The notes beneath the pieces are model-generated. The model searched no databases, was not told the origin of the DNA, and saw only the letters and a program-made list of their open reading frames with translations. Of a stretch of 64,000 nt of DNA, positions 21,551-34,868 are shown piece after piece. Each line of letters starts with the position of its first letter. The first letter of the stretch is position 1. Source of the DNA: Rutidosis leptorrhynchoides (taxonomy: Eukaryota; Streptophyta; Magnoliopsida; Asterales; Asteraceae); the NCBI RefSeq assembly GCF_046630445.1, contig NC_092342.1, positions 81,828,001-81,892,000 on the forward strand, written 5' to 3'. The position numbers and the translations under genes are program-made.

Positions 21551-24468
21551 TGTGACGCCCCGTACAAAACCATCGTGTACGATTCGTCAACAACAGGATC
21601 TTCACACGGTCAAATACTATATGCTGTTTGAAAACCAGTTTGCATTCATAAAAAGATAGCGTTTTACAAAAGATAATGTGCATCCTACGAATAGGAGCAT
21701 AGACATAAGTATTTGACCCTAAGGTCGTTACAAAGCCATTGTTTAAAATTAACATAAACTACGAATGCAAAAGAAAAGTTCCATGAATGAGACATCTCTA
21801 GTAATGCAGCGGATAACTAATACAGCAGGTCCTTAACAGCAAGACAACAAATCTAACAGCGGAAGCAAGAAACCTCTAGGCACCTGAGAAATACACGCTT
21901 AAAAGTCAACACGAATGTTGGTGAGCTATAGTTTAAGTTGTAATAGTAACGTAAGATAGGCCACGAGATTTCAGTACTGCAAACAGCGTATCAAAACAGT
22001 ATGAAAAGTATATGTATAACCGTGGGCACCCGGTAACTAGACTTAACGTTTATAACCCCCTGAAAGTACACTTGGCGAGTGCGTATGTTCACGAAGTATT
22101 AAACACCCGTTAAATGCTAGCACGACTAGCCCCAGTGGGGATGTCAAACCCTATGGATCCATATCTAAGATTCGCGTTCACCGGTTCAAAACCAATGACT
22201 AAACGTTACCGTGCTAAGGGGAATGTTTATGCCGTTGTATAACCCACACACATATAAAGTTTAAGTACTCGTGCCTAGTATGTAAAACGTAAAAAGCGCA
22301 TGTATTCTCAGTCCTAAAATAGTTAAAGTAAAAAGGGATGCTATACCTCACAGTGATAAAAGCGGTAAAGTCGGTAATGAAAGTACGCAAGTAGTAAGTC
22401 TGTCTGAAAGGTCGTCAACCTAAATAAAGGGTTACTAGGTCAGTAGGTTGTTTTTATAAATTCTAATAGTGCATAAAATAAGTTTAAGTGTCATCATCAT
22501 CATCATTCATCATCATAAAAGCTAAGTAAGTTCGACAAGAATAGAGATCGAAACAATAGGCTGACTTCGGTCAGCTGCTACGACCTCTACGTAAATCGAA
22601 AAGACGCATAGTCAATGGCTATGGCTCTGTATATGAGTTCCCTAACAGCTGACCAATTTTCAGAACCTAACTCGTCTTCGTTTGACTGTGGCGACGGTTT
22701 AAGTGCGAGTAGGTCAGAAATTTCAGCACAACGTTAATAGGGTGTAGTGACACTAGGAGGGCCATAAATCCTAAACCGTAACTCGGATTAAGACGAGGCC
22801 TAAACGGAAAATCATATACTCGAACCGAACTAACTGAAAATAAACTTTCCAGTAGCCCAGGTGGCCTGATCAGATACGAAAATCAGTGGACAAGTGCTCC
22901 GGTGGGGTTCTTGGTGCTTGATGCTCATCACGGTTCTCATCCTTGATGCTTGTAGCTTCAAGTGTACAACTCGTTGATGGTTTAGCATCACTTTTGACCA
23001 AGATTCTACCATCAATACACAATATGTTAAGACCAAGTGGTAACACAACTCATTTAAGAGTCTTAGATGGATGATGAACCAAGGTTACATCATATCCTTA
23101 GTCTTAACACAATTACAAGTCCTATTTACAACAAAGCTACAAACTTTACATCAATCAAACAAGTATGAACATGATCTAAGTCAAATGAAGTGATGGAACC
23201 CTAAGCTAGAGAGCTTGGATCCTATTCACACAAGTTACAAGGTTGCAAAGCTAGAAAGCTTGAACCTTTATTGTTCTTGAAGATCTTGAAGCATAAAGCT
23301 TTGATCTTTAAGTTTCATGAAGACCATAAACACAAGTTTTGATCTTTATAACAAAACAACAAGATCATAAGCTAGAAAACTTAGATCCAACAACAAGATA
23401 TGAAGATTCAAGCTAGAAAGCTTGCATCTTTGTTGTTCTTGAAGATCTTGAAGCATAAAGCTTGGATCTTTAAGATATATGAAGATAACAAACAAAAGTT
23501 TGAATCTTTTTAACAAAACAACAAGATTAAAGTAAGAAAAATATAGATCTACAAAGTTGGTGAAGATTCAAAGCTAGAAAGCTTGAATCTTCCATGTTCT
23601 TGAAGGATTCATGCTTGAATCAACAAGATATAATCAAGATCAAGGCTAAAGAGCTTGATCTTCCATAATGATGATGATACATGAATTAGAAAGGTGAAAG
23701 AAGAAGAAAAATATCAAAAACTTACAAGTGAGAAATGCTAGAAAGGAAGTAAGAGAGTAAGTGTGTGTGAAATTCAAATGAGAGCATGTGTAAAATGAGA
23801 GGAAATGGCTAGTATTTATAGGCAAAATTTAACATGGATTGATGAGGTGGAGGGCCATATGGCCGTGATTTTCAAGGGGGAGGGGAGGGGGAGACACCAT
23901 TTTGCTTTTTGGTTAGTGGTTGTCTAAAGCATGTACTTATGCTAGAATCCCATGTAACAATATGGATAATCCTTATCCAAATGCTAGTATGACTCATTAA
24001 TTAATTTATTTTATTTATTATGGGTCACTAGTAATAATACTTGGGCTAATTAATTGGGCCACTAGCTAGTGTAGGGTGGGCTAAGGTCCAATAAGGTAGA
24101 AAGTCCAACAAGACTAACTATTGTGATCTAGTAAATAATTAATTAAAATTAAGCATCCAAAAGCCCAGGTAATTATTATTATAAAATAATAATTAATATT
24201 TCGCAGTCATAATATTCCGGTTATGACAAAAGTTAAACGTGCGCGCAGTTCGTGATTTATTCGAAACGTTAAATAACACTAACGGTTATAAAAGCATCCG
24301 GTGAACAAGTTAAGTACCCTATGTACTCTAAGGCACGTTTTAACATATAATTGGAAGTAAACCACGTATATCAAGTTTCCAGAGTATAAAGTAACACAGT
24401 ACGCACAAATACGCAGTTTCGCTAAAATACAAAGCACAAAAGCAAGTCGAAAAAGTCGGGTCGTTACA
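21551..24468 (-). repeat. 3' LTR of the Tekay-like Gypsy
   Basis: 2918 bp, TG...CA bounded. On the minus strand the purine-rich ACTGGTGGGTAA lies just before it (about 24469-24480), serving as polypurine tract. Inside, a unit of about 150 bp (GCTAGAAAGCTT ... TCTTGAAGATCTTGAAGC ...) is tandemly duplicated at about 23255-23560. The same is true of the partner LTR. Confidence 0.92.
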
Positions 24469-24503
24469 TTACCCACCAGTTATTGGAAATTTCGTCCCGA
24501 AAT

Positions 24504-25001
24504 TTAAGCTGATGGTGATGGAGTCAGGAAAAGGTGAGGATACTTCTGCATCATTTGATCCTCTCGTTCCCAGGTAAACTCAGGTCCATGCTTGGCATTT
24601 CATCGAACTCGGACAATTGGAATCTTATTGCGTTTCAAGGTTTTGACCTCACGGTCCATAATTTCGACATGCTCTTCCACGAAGTGGAGTTTGTCATCAA
24701 TCGTAAGTTCTTCCAATGGTATGATAAGTTCCGGTGGAGCAAGGCACTTCTTCAAATTTGATACATGGAAGGTTGGATGAACAGCACTCAACTGAGTCGG
24801 AAGATCCAGCCGGTAAGCAACGGGTCTAACACGTTCCAAAATTTCAAAAGGACCAATATATCGCAGGTTTAACTTTTCGTGCTTTCCAAAACGAATTACA
24901 CCCTTCCAGGGTGCGACCTTCAACATTACTCGGTCACCCACGTTGAATTCGAAGTCTTTACGTTTAAGATCAGCATAACTCTTTTGGCAATCGCGGGCCA
25001 T
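24504..25001 (-). pseudogene. Gypsy integrase C-terminus and chromodomain
   Basis: After a TAG at 25002-25004 the frame continues KSYADLKRK, then VGDRVMLKVAPWKGV and RYIGPFEIL (integrase C-terminal region), then VEIMDREVKTLKRN..IPIV, which opens the chromodomain typical of chromoviruses. A TGA at 24600-24602 falls where the family has Trp. Beyond it the frame reads GPEFTWERED and ends at a TAA at 24504-24506. The chromodomain is thought to guide insertion to heterochromatin. Confidence 0.85.
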
Positions 25002-26587
25002 CTAAAGCCTCGCCTGAATCTGAGAAATCTTCTCCGTCGTTTCATGGACTATCTTGGGTCCGGTGATTTGCACTTCGCCTAACTCGGCCCAACAAATAGG
25101 AGAACGGCACTTGCGGCCATACAACGCTTCAAAAGGCGCGACTTTAATACTCGAATGGTAACTGTTATTGTAAGAGAATTCGAATAGCGGCATATGCCTT
25201 TCCCAAGACTTTTTGAAGTCAATAACACAGGCACGTAACATGTCCTCTAAAGTCTGAATCGTTCGTTCGCTCTGACCGTCGGTATGGGGGTGATACGCGG
25301 TGCTCATGTCGAGACGAGTTCCCAAGGCTTCTTGCAAAGAACGCCAGAATCTGGAAGCAAAACGGGGATCGCGATCGGAGATAATTGATAAGGGCACGCC
25401 ATGATAAGATACAACCTCTTTGATGTACAGTTGAGCAAGTCTCTCCATTGTATCTGTTTCCTTCATTGCTAGAAAATGAGCAGATTTGGTAAGACGGTCA
25501 ATGATAACCCAGATTGTATCGTATCCGCCCACCGTTTTTGGTAGCTTCGTGATGAAATCCATCGTAATTGCTTCCCATTTCCATTGTGGGATTTCTGGTT
25601 GTTGAAGTAATCCAGATGGCCTCTGATGTTCAGCTTTAACCTTTGAACAAGTCAAACACCTCCCAACATAAGTTGCAACATCCTTCTTAAGATTTGGCCA
25701 CCAATACTGTTCCTTGAGATCGTGGTACATTTTTTCGGCTCCTGGATGAATCGAATATCTCGACTTGTGGGCTTCATCCAGTAAAAGGCTTTGTAAATCT
25801 CCATAACGAGGTACCCAAATTCTTCCGGCATAACATCGGAGTCCAGACTCCTTAACCTCGAATTTAGAGACCAGGATGTTCAGGTATTCACGAGATATGT
25901 TCTCCTCCTTGAGAGCCTCTTCTTGGGCTACTCGAATCTGGCTATGGAGGTTCGAATGGATGGTGATGTTCAGAGCTCGAACACGAAGAGGTGTCGTTCT
26001 CTCCTTTCGACTCAGAGCATCAGCTACAACATTGGCCTTACCAGGATGGTAACGAAGCTCACAATTATAGTAGTTCAGCGTCTCAATCCATCGTCGTTGT
26101 CTCATGTTCAGCTGCTTCTGATCAAAGATGTGCTGGAGGCTTTTGTGATCGGTGAATATGGTACTCTTTGTTCCATAGAGATTGTGTCTCCACAGCTTCA
26201 ATGCGAAGACAACGGCTCCAAGTTCGAGATCGTGAGTAGTGTAGTTTCGCTCATGAATCTTCAGCTGATGAGATGCATAAGCAATGACCTTCGTTCTTTG
26301 CATCAATACACAACCAAAACCATTCTTCGAAGCATCGCAGTACACAACGAAGTCGTCACTGCCTTCGGGAAGAGATAAGATAGGTGCGGTGGTTAACTTC
26401 TGCTTCAGGGTTTGAAATGCTGCTTCTTGTTCGGTTTTCCAAATGAACTTCTTTCCTTTGTGAGTCAGTGCGGTCAAAGGACGCGAAATCAATGAAAAAC
26501 CTTCAATAAACCTTCTGTAGTAACCGGCAAGACCTAGAAATTAGTGGATGTGAGTTGGAGTAGTGGGTGTCTCCCACTTGCTGATAG
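25002..26587 (-). pseudogene. Gypsy RNase H and integrase
   Basis: Immediately after the nested insert, a short RT tail with a TAA (about 26537-26539) precedes an open frame of 496 codons (26492-25002). RNase H: VYCDASKNGFGCVL and [10 protein letters not shown]. Integrase zinc region: H..H then CLTC with the KVKAEHQ block. Core: [18 protein letters not shown] and [12 protein letters not shown], giving an intact D-D-E set. The frame ends at the TAG before the chromodomain part. Confidence 0.9.
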
Positions 26588-27655
26588 TGTAACATCCCAC
26601 CTTTTTCCGTTTACTTTTCCGTTATACTATTTTAAACTCCGTTATATGTTTATAACATCTCCCGTTAATACGCGTTTTAAATTATCTCGTTTAGGTAATT
26701 CACGCACCCGAATGAAACTAGAGGGACCATTGTTGCAAAGTGATCAAAGGTGTGACTAGGTCAACTAGTCAACACCCTTTCTCCACCATTCATTAATTTC
26801 TAATTTCATTTTCCTTTTCTTTCAATACTTCTCAAATTCCTCTCAATCTCCATTACAAAGAACTCATTATCCACTCATGATCTAGCAAGTGTTTGACAAA
26901 ACAAATTACATATTTGGAATCCTTGCAACTTCCTCTTCGATTCCATACCGATTTCATTACATTTGGGTAACTTTCTAAAATCACTAGATTTTGTGTTCTT
27001 GATGTTTTTAAGTTATAAAGTTGTTAATTAGTGTCTATGGCTCAAGTCTAACATGATTATATGATTTATATGCTCGATTTCGTTATTTGAAATAACTAAC
27101 TTGAATATGGACCTTGGTGTGTTTGATTTGGTGAATTGGTTGCTTGAATATTGTTAAATGTTATAAATGCATGTATTAAATGTGTTCCTAGTATCACTAG
27201 CTTCAATTTGATGTGTAGGTTACTTGAGAAAACTCCATAAACTTGATTAGTGATTTTGGTGAATTTGGGTTAGGGTTTGATAAGCTTGAAATGAATATTT
27301 GATGCATTGAATGCCATGAATTATTGTTAGTAAGTAGTTAGTTGTATTGTATGCTTGATTATCTACAAAACGGTGTGTTTTATGTATGCATTAAATGCCC
27401 GAATCATAAATGTGCACTTGTAAAATTTGAAGCATTAAATGTGTGCATTGATTGATCATTTAACTTGGAAAGTCGATTGTTGCAAATGATGTTTTTGGTT
27501 GGTGAAATGTATTTAGTTGTGTTCTTTGTCAACTTACCTTTCTAACGATATAAGATACGAGTTTTAAGTGTTAGCGGTTTGTGATTTATGCTTGAAAGAG
27601 TTTTGATTTAAGACTTGGACATTTGAGACTGACCAGGTACCAGCACACGTTATAT

Positions 27656-27668
27656 GCCGCGGCGCGGC
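27656..27668. promoter_or_regulatory. GC palindrome GCCGCGGCGCGGC (first of a pair)
   Basis: A 6-bp perfect inverted repeat around one G. In the uninterrupted LTR it lay about 22 bp from GTCGCGGCGCGAC, now at 30995-31007. The inner solo LTR inserted between the two. Confidence 0.6.
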
Positions 27669-27671
27669 AGT

Positions 27672-27863
27672 TGTAGTGACCCGAACTTTTCCATGTTTAT
27701 ATATATTAATTGAGATTGATATTTACATGATTAAATGTTTCCAACATGTTAAGCAATCAAACTTGTTAAGACTTGATTAATTGAAATATGTTTCATATAG
27801 ACAATTGACCACCCAAGTTGACCGGTGATTCACGAACGTTAAAACTTGTAAAAACTATATGAT

Positions 27864-27961
<98 letters not shown>

Positions 27962-30900
27962 ACATGATACTATGATAAGTAAACATATCATTAAGTATAT
28001 TAACAATGAACTACATATGTAAAAACAAGACTACTAACTTAATGATTTTTAAACGAGACATATATGTAACGATTATCGTTGTAAAGACATTTAATGGATA
28101 TATATCATATTAAGAGATATTCATACATGATAATATCATGATAATATAATAATTTAAAATATCATTTGATATTATAAACATTGGGTTAACAACATTTAAC
28201 AAGATTGTTAACCTAAAGGTTTCAAAACAACACTTACATGTAACGACTAACGATGACTTAACGACTCAGTTAAAATGTATATACATGTAGTGTTTTAATA
28301 TGTATTTATACACTTTTGAAAGACTTCAATACACTTATCAAAATACTTCTACTTAACAAAAATGCTTACAATTACATCCTCGTTCAGTTTCATCAACAAT
28401 TCTACTCGTATGCACCCGTATTCGTACTCGTACAATACACAGCTTTTAGATGTATGTACAATTGGTATATACACTCCAATGATCAGCTCTTAGCAGCCCA
28501 TGTGAGTCACCTAACACATGTGGGAACCATCATTTGGCAACTAGCATGAAATATCTCATAAAATTACAAAAATATGAGTAATCATTCATGACTTATTTAC
28601 ATGAAAACAAAATTACATATCCTTTATATCTAATCCATACACCAACGACCAAAAACACCTACAAACACTTTCATTCTTCAATTTTATTCATCTAATTGAT
28701 CTCTCTCAAGTTCTATCTTCAAGTTCTAAGTGTTCTTCATATATTCTACAAGTTCTAGTTACATAAAATCAAGAATACTTTCAAGTTTGCTAGCTCACTT
28801 CCAATCTTGTAAGGTGATCATCCAACCTCAAGAAATCTTTGTTTCTTACAGTAGGTTATCATTCTAATACAAGGTAATAATCATATTCAAACTTTGGTTC
28901 AATTTCTATAACTATAACAATCTTATTTCAAGTGATGATCTTACTTGAACTTGTTTTCGTGTCATGATTCTGCTTCAAGAACTTCGAGCCATCCAAGGAT
29001 CCGTTGAAGCTAGATCCATTTTTATATTTTCCAGTAGGTTTATCCAAGGAACTTAAGGTAGTAATGATGTTCATAACATCATTCGATTCATACATATAAA
29101 GCTATCTTATTCGAAGGTTTAAACTTGTAATCACTAGAACAAAGTTTAGTTAATTCTAAAGTTGTTCGCAAACAAAAGTTAATCCTTATAACTTGACTTT
29201 TAAAATCAACTAAACACATGTTCTATATCTATATGATATGCTAACTTAATGATTTAAAACCTGGAAACACGAAAAACACCGTAAAACCGGATTTACGCCG
29301 TCGTAGTAACACCGCGGGCTGTTTTGGGTTAGTTAATTAAAAACTATGATAAACTTTGATTTAAAAGTTGTTATTCTGAGAAAATGATTTTTATTATGAA
29401 CATGAAACTATATCCAAAAATTATGGTTAAACTCAAAGTGGAAGTATGTTTTCTAAAATGGTCATCAAGACGTCGTTCTTTCGACTGAAATGACTACCTT
29501 TACAAAAACGACTTGTAACTTATTTTTCCGACTATAAACCTATACTTTTTCTGTTTATATTCATAAAATAGAGTTCAATATGAAACCATAGCAATTTGAT
29601 TCACTCAAAACGGATTTAAAATGAAGAAGTTATGGGTAAAACAAGATTGGATAATTTTTCTCATTTTAGCTACGTGAAAATTGGTAACAAATCTATTCCA
29701 ACCATAACTTAATCAACTTGTATTGTATATTATGTAATCTTGAGATACCATAGACACGTATACAATGTTTCGACCTATCATGTCGACACATCTATATATA
29801 TTTCGGAACAACCATAGACACTCTATATGTGAATGTTGGAGTTAGCTATACAGGGTTGAGGTTGATTCTAAAATATATATAGTTTGAGTTGTGATCAATA
29901 CTGAGATACGTATACACTGGGTCGTGGATTGATTCAAGATAATATTTATCGATTTATTTCTGTACATCTAACTGTGGACAACTAGTTGTAGGTTACTAAC
30001 GAGGACAGCTGACTTAATAAACTTAAAACATCAAAATATATTAAAAGTGTTGTAAATATATTTTGAACATACTTTGATATATATGTATATATTGTTATAG
30101 GTTCGTGAATCAACCAGTGGCCAAGTCTTACTTCCCGACGAAGTAAAAATCTGTGAAAGTGAGTTATAGTCCCACTTTTAAAATCTAATATTTTTGGGAT
30201 GAGAATACATGCAGGTTTTATAAATGATTTACAAAATAGACACAAGTACGTGAAACTACATTCTATGGTTGAATTATCGAAATCGAATATGCCCCTTTTT
30301 ATTAAGTCTGGTAATCTAAGAATTAGGGAACAGACACCCTAATTGACGCGAATCCTAAAGATAGTTCTATTGGGCTTAACAAACTCCATCCAAAGTACCG
30401 GATGCTTTAGTACTTCGAAATTTATATCATATCCGAAGGGTGTCCCGGAATGATGGGGATATTCTTATATATGCATCTTGTTAATGTCGGTTACCAGGTG
30501 TTCACCATATGAATGATTTTTATCTCTATGTATGGGATGTGTATTGAAATATGAAATCTTGTGGTCTATTGTTACAATTTGATATATATAGGTTAAACCT
30601 ATAACTCACCAACATTTTTGTTGACGTTTAAAGCATGTTTATTCTCAGGTGAATACTAAGAGCTTCCGTACTAAAATAAGGACAAGATTTGGAGTCCATG
30701 TTTGTATGATACTGTGTAAAAACTGCATTCAAGAAACTGATTTCGATGTAACATATTTGTATTGTAAACCATTATGTAATGGTCGTGTGTAAACAGGATA
30801 TTTTAGATTATCATTATTTGATAATCTACGTAAAGCTTTTTAAACCTTTATTTATGAAATAAAGGTGATGGTTTGTTTTAAAAATGAATGCAGTCTTTGA

Positions 30901-30984
30901 AAAACGTCTCATATAGAGGTCAAAACCTCGCAATGAAATCAATTAATATGGAACGTTTTTAATCAATAAGAACGGGACATTTCA
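27672..30984 (+). mobile_element. Family-A solo LTR, 3.3 kb, nested in the solo LTR
   Basis: Starts TGTAGTGACCCGAAC, ends GGGACATTTCA, and is flanked by GCAGT (27667-27671 and 30985-30989). It matches, in reverse, the LTR of the Gypsy at 53700-64000 and, directly, the truncated LTR at 50346-53496. It has a long (TA)n run (27869-27957) and one AACGATTATCGTT palindrome (28068-28080), where the other copies have two. The absence of any internal region with an intact TSD marks a solo LTR. Confidence 0.92.
27869..27957. repeat. (TA)n microsatellite in the family-A LTR
   Basis: About 89 bp of uninterrupted TA. Confidence 0.95.
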
Positions 30985-30994
30985 GCAGTCTTGG

Positions 30995-31007
30995 GTCGCG
31001 GCGCGAC
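30995..31007. promoter_or_regulatory. GC palindrome GTCGCGGCGCGAC (second of a pair)
   Basis: A 6-bp perfect inverted repeat around one G; partner of 27656-27668 before the inner insertion. Confidence 0.6.
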
Positions 31008-32236
31008 CTAAGGCGTGTTCAGCCTCTGACCTACTTGTCAATTATATGAAAAATGTTTGGCACGCTATGGACCTCCGATTCACATGAGACTTGTTCTAAC
31101 ATGTTTATATATGAATAACTAGCATAGAAAAATAGTTCGAGACCCGACCCGAATGCGTTGACTTTTTCGTTGACTTTGACCAACCAAAGTTTGACTTTTT
31201 GTCAAACTTAACCAAATGATTATGCAATCTTTCTAACATGATTTTATACTTGTATCTTGCATGAAACTTGACAATTTGATTCACATGCTACATAATCGAG
31301 TCGCATTGAGCCATAGGACTAATTGAACATTTTTGACCAATCGTGACTATCGTTATTGATACAACCTATTTGTTTAGGTCGAGACTAGCATTGTTCTTGC
31401 ACACGTTACTTGTTGGAGTAAATTTACATTCATATACTCAAGGTGAGATCATAGCCCCACTTTTCAAATACTTTTATACTTTTAAAATCGTGGGATGAGA
31501 AAACATATACATTACATACTTATATATACTTTTCACATGTATATATATACTTTTCATACTTTGATACTTTGAATACTATACGAAAGCAAAGATACATACG
31601 AGTTAGAAAGAAAATCCTCAAGTCCAATTATCATTAGTTACACTTGTAGGGTGTAAGCGAGAAATTATGTTGTGTGGCCATGCGGGTTTGACGAACCCTC
31701 ATTCAGATGAATGAAACGTACTTTCGATGTATAGTATAAGTTCTAACACTATTATGCAGAGGTAAGATTCAGTTAAGCTTGATAATTGGGTGCTCGTGAT
31801 ACAAACACATCTTTTGAGATGTATACGCTTGATAAACGATTTATACTAAACCTTGTGATACAAATATACTTTATGCATACAACTATGATTTCACCAACGT
31901 TTTCGTTGACATATTCTTTTATGTTTTCTCAGGTCCTTGAATGCTTAACGATACATGCTTCTGCTCATTACTTTTGATACTTGCTTGGATGTCGAGTATA
32001 CATGCATACGTGGAGCGTCTTTTGACTACTTTCAAATTGTGTCGCATATGTTTCATTTGTACTTTAAACTTTGTTATGTAACTAGTTATCGAACTATTTT
32101 GTAAACCTTGAAACATCTTTACTTTTGAAATGAATGCGACATACTTTTGGTCAAACGTTGTTTTAAAAGACTTATGACCATGTGACGGGACCTAAGTAGA
32201 CGGCGCCGTCAATGACGATTTTGTCGGGTCGCTACA

Positions 32237-33304
32237 GATAGCTTCAATCTTAGCGGGGTCAACTTTGATACCTTGATCACTCACAATATGACCCAGAAAT
32301 TGGACTTCCTTCAGCCAAAATTCACACTTGGAGAATTTGGCATAAAGCTGCTCGCGTCTCAAGAGTTCAAGCACTAACCGAAGATGTTGCTCATGTTCTT
32401 CTTCGCTCTTGGAGTAGATGAAGATATCATCTATGAAGACGATAATGAATTTATCCAGATAAGGCTTGCAGACACGATTCATGAGGTCCATGAACACGGC
32501 TGGTGCATTGGTTAATCCGAACGGCATCACGAGAAACTCGTAATGACCATAGCGGGTTCTAAACGCAGTCTTCATCACGTCACTCTCTTTCACCCTCAAC
32601 TGGTGGTAACCAAATTGCAAATCGATCTTAGAGTACATGCTTGATCCTTGCAGCTGATCAAAAAGATCGTCAATTCGGGGAAGAGGATATCGATTCTTGA
32701 TCGTCAATTTGTTGAGTTCGCGGTAGTCGATACACATGCAGAAGGATCCGTCCTTCTTCTTCACGAATAAAACAGGTGCGCCCCAAGGCGACGAGCTCGG
32801 TTGGATAAACCCTCGGTCGAGCAATTCCTGAAGTTGACTCTGCAATTCTTGCAGTTCGGAAGGTGCTAGTTGATAAGGTGCGCGAGCCACGGGTGCAGCT
32901 CCCGGCACTAGATCGATCTGGAATTCCACGGCTCTCGGTGGCGGTAATCCAGGCAGTTCTTTCGGAAAGACGTCAGGGAATTCATTCACGATTCGCACAT
33001 CATTCACACTCTTCTCCTCTGATTCTAAAGCCTTCACGTGTACTAAAACAGCAAGTCATCCTTTCTTCATGATCTTTTGCGCTTTCATACAACTAATGAG
33101 GTTCAGCTTCGAGTTACATCTCTCTCCGTAAATAGTCAATGGCTCACCGTCTCCTTGTGGTATACGAAGAGCTTTATCTCCACAGATAATATCGGCCCTT
33201 ACTTTGGTCAACCAGTCCATGCCGACAATCACGTCAAAGCTTTCCAATTTGATAGGTATTAAGTCAATTGCGAAATCCACACCAGCTATGTTAATAATAG
33301 CTCC
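32237..33304 (-). pseudogene. Gypsy protease C-terminus and reverse transcriptase
   Basis: 33280-33056 carries the protease tail (VIVGMDWL). After stops near 33055 and 33040, a long frame (33037 downward) holds the linker [14 protein letters not shown], the RT blocks [13 protein letters not shown] and [10 protein letters not shown], the YSKIDL segment, MPFGLTNAP and FIDDIFIYS (the catalytic box, FIDD here). It then runs through FLGHIVS to the nested insertion. The RT core itself is open. Confidence 0.88.
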
Positions 33305-34573
33305 TCATCCAATTTGGTCAACTTTCTCAAGTTTCCAATTGGCTACTTCTACTAGCATATTCTCTTCTAAAGGCACTAATGACCAATCTATCTTAGACCA
33401 AAAGTTTCTACAGACATAGCTTCTATCGGCACCAGTATCAAATAGGACAGAGGCAAATAGTTTGTTGATTGTGAATATACCTGTAACCAAGTCGGGGTTC
33501 TCACGTGCATCCCTTGCATTAACGTTGAAAGCTCTTCCACGCGGTGGTCCTCCGTCCTTTCGCTTGTTGGGACACTCATTCCTAAGGTGGCCCTGCTGTC
33601 CACACTCATAGCATTTCCTTGGTCCGTTTGGGTTTGTCCTCACAGCTGGGAGGGGAATCTTGCAGTCCTTGCCAATATGCCCGGTCCTTTTGCACTTTTC
33701 ACATACCACATTACAGTACCCGGTATGGTGCTTGTAGCACCTCTTACAATGTGGTAGACTACCCTTGTAGTTAGGGTTCGAGCTAGTGTTCGGGTTGGGG
33801 TTCCTTCCATCGTTAGGCCTCTTAGCGGGGGTTTGATCATAGGTTCTCCCCTTGTTGTTGTAGTCCCACTTACGCCTCTCACCACTGGCTCCCAATTCGG
33901 ATTTAGCCTTTTCCGGTTCTTTGCTGATAATTTGGTTCATAAGGGTATGCGCCATGCGTATAGCTGCTGGGACGTTGGGTGGATTAGAAGAGGTGACATT
34001 GCCTTGAATGGACTTGGGAAGTCCCCACAAGTATCGCTCCATTCTCTTAAATTTTGGGGTGACCATCGTGGGACACATCAGCGCTAATTCCAGATACCTA
34101 CGGTTGTAACCATCAAGATCGTTGCCCACAACCTTTAACTCCCAGAACTCAGCCTCCATCTTCTGTATCTCTGTCCTGGGGCAGTACTTTTCGATCATGG
34201 CCCCCTTGAATTCTTCCCACAGAATGGCATAAGCCTCATCAATACCCTTAGCTTGAGCCAGTGTGTTCCACCAGGTTAGGGCGCCGTCTGACAGCGTACA
34301 TGAGGCATACTTGGTTTTGTTCGCCTCTGAGCAGTTGCTGAGGCGGAACACAACTTCCAATTTCTTAAACCACCTAGTCAAACCAACTGGCCCCTCAGTG
34401 CTGCTAAAGTTGTGGGGCTTGCAGCTTTGAAACTCTTTGTAAGTGCAACCGTTCTGGACGTTCCGGTTAACCGGTGGGGCTGGGGGAATGACATTTGCCA
34501 TGGCTGCGGCTACTCGTTCCGCAATCATTTCCTCGATCTGTGCTGCTGTGGGTACTGCTCGTCCGTTTGCCAT
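33305..34573 (-). pseudogene. Gypsy gag and N-terminal aspartic protease
   Basis: 422 residues. The gag core has CTYKEF..CKP, ALTWWNT and a YCPRTEIQKMEAEFWELK block. Next comes an Arg/Asn-rich linker and Cys-rich zinc knuckles, including CEKCKRTGHIGKDC and CYECGQQGHLRNEC. The protease starts at VLFDTGADRSYV with catalytic Asp. The frame is open across the knuckles and stops within protease. The ATG is chosen because the leader upstream has no in-frame extension. Confidence 0.88.
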
Positions 34574-34868
34574 TGCTCTTCTAAACAGAAATTTTGACTT
34601 AAGTTAAAATCCAGCATTCAATATATATAATAATACAGTATATGGTAAACAGGGGAACAACACAACGCATGCCAATTAAGTAACGCAACCAGGTACAAAT
34701 ACCGCAAAACCAACATACAGTAACGTAAATAGAACACTGTGCAAGAATTAAACAATACAAAGTTCCATTCGTTAATAAAGAGTTACATACATTCGCATAG
34801 ATTCGTACAATGCGTAAGTAAAACATGAACTACAAACGAGATTACATAATGAAATCTACTACAAAGCC

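Larger units (their letters stand above)
26588..32236. mobile_element. Solo LTR (about 2.3 kb without its own insert) nested in the Gypsy pol
   Basis: Starts TGTAACATCCCACC, ends GGGTCGCTACA, and is flanked by GATAG (26583-26587 and 32237-32241), with no coding region. Subtracting the inner solo LTR and one TSD leaves about 2.33 kb, consistent with a solo LTR formed by LTR-LTR recombination. The host pol frame resumes directly on both sides. Two palindromes (27656-27668 and 30995-31007) flank the inner insertion point. Confidence 0.85.

Noticed and set aside
26588..32236. Treating this insert as one 5.6-kb element
   Set aside because: The internal GCAGT duplication and family-A termini show two separate solo LTRs.
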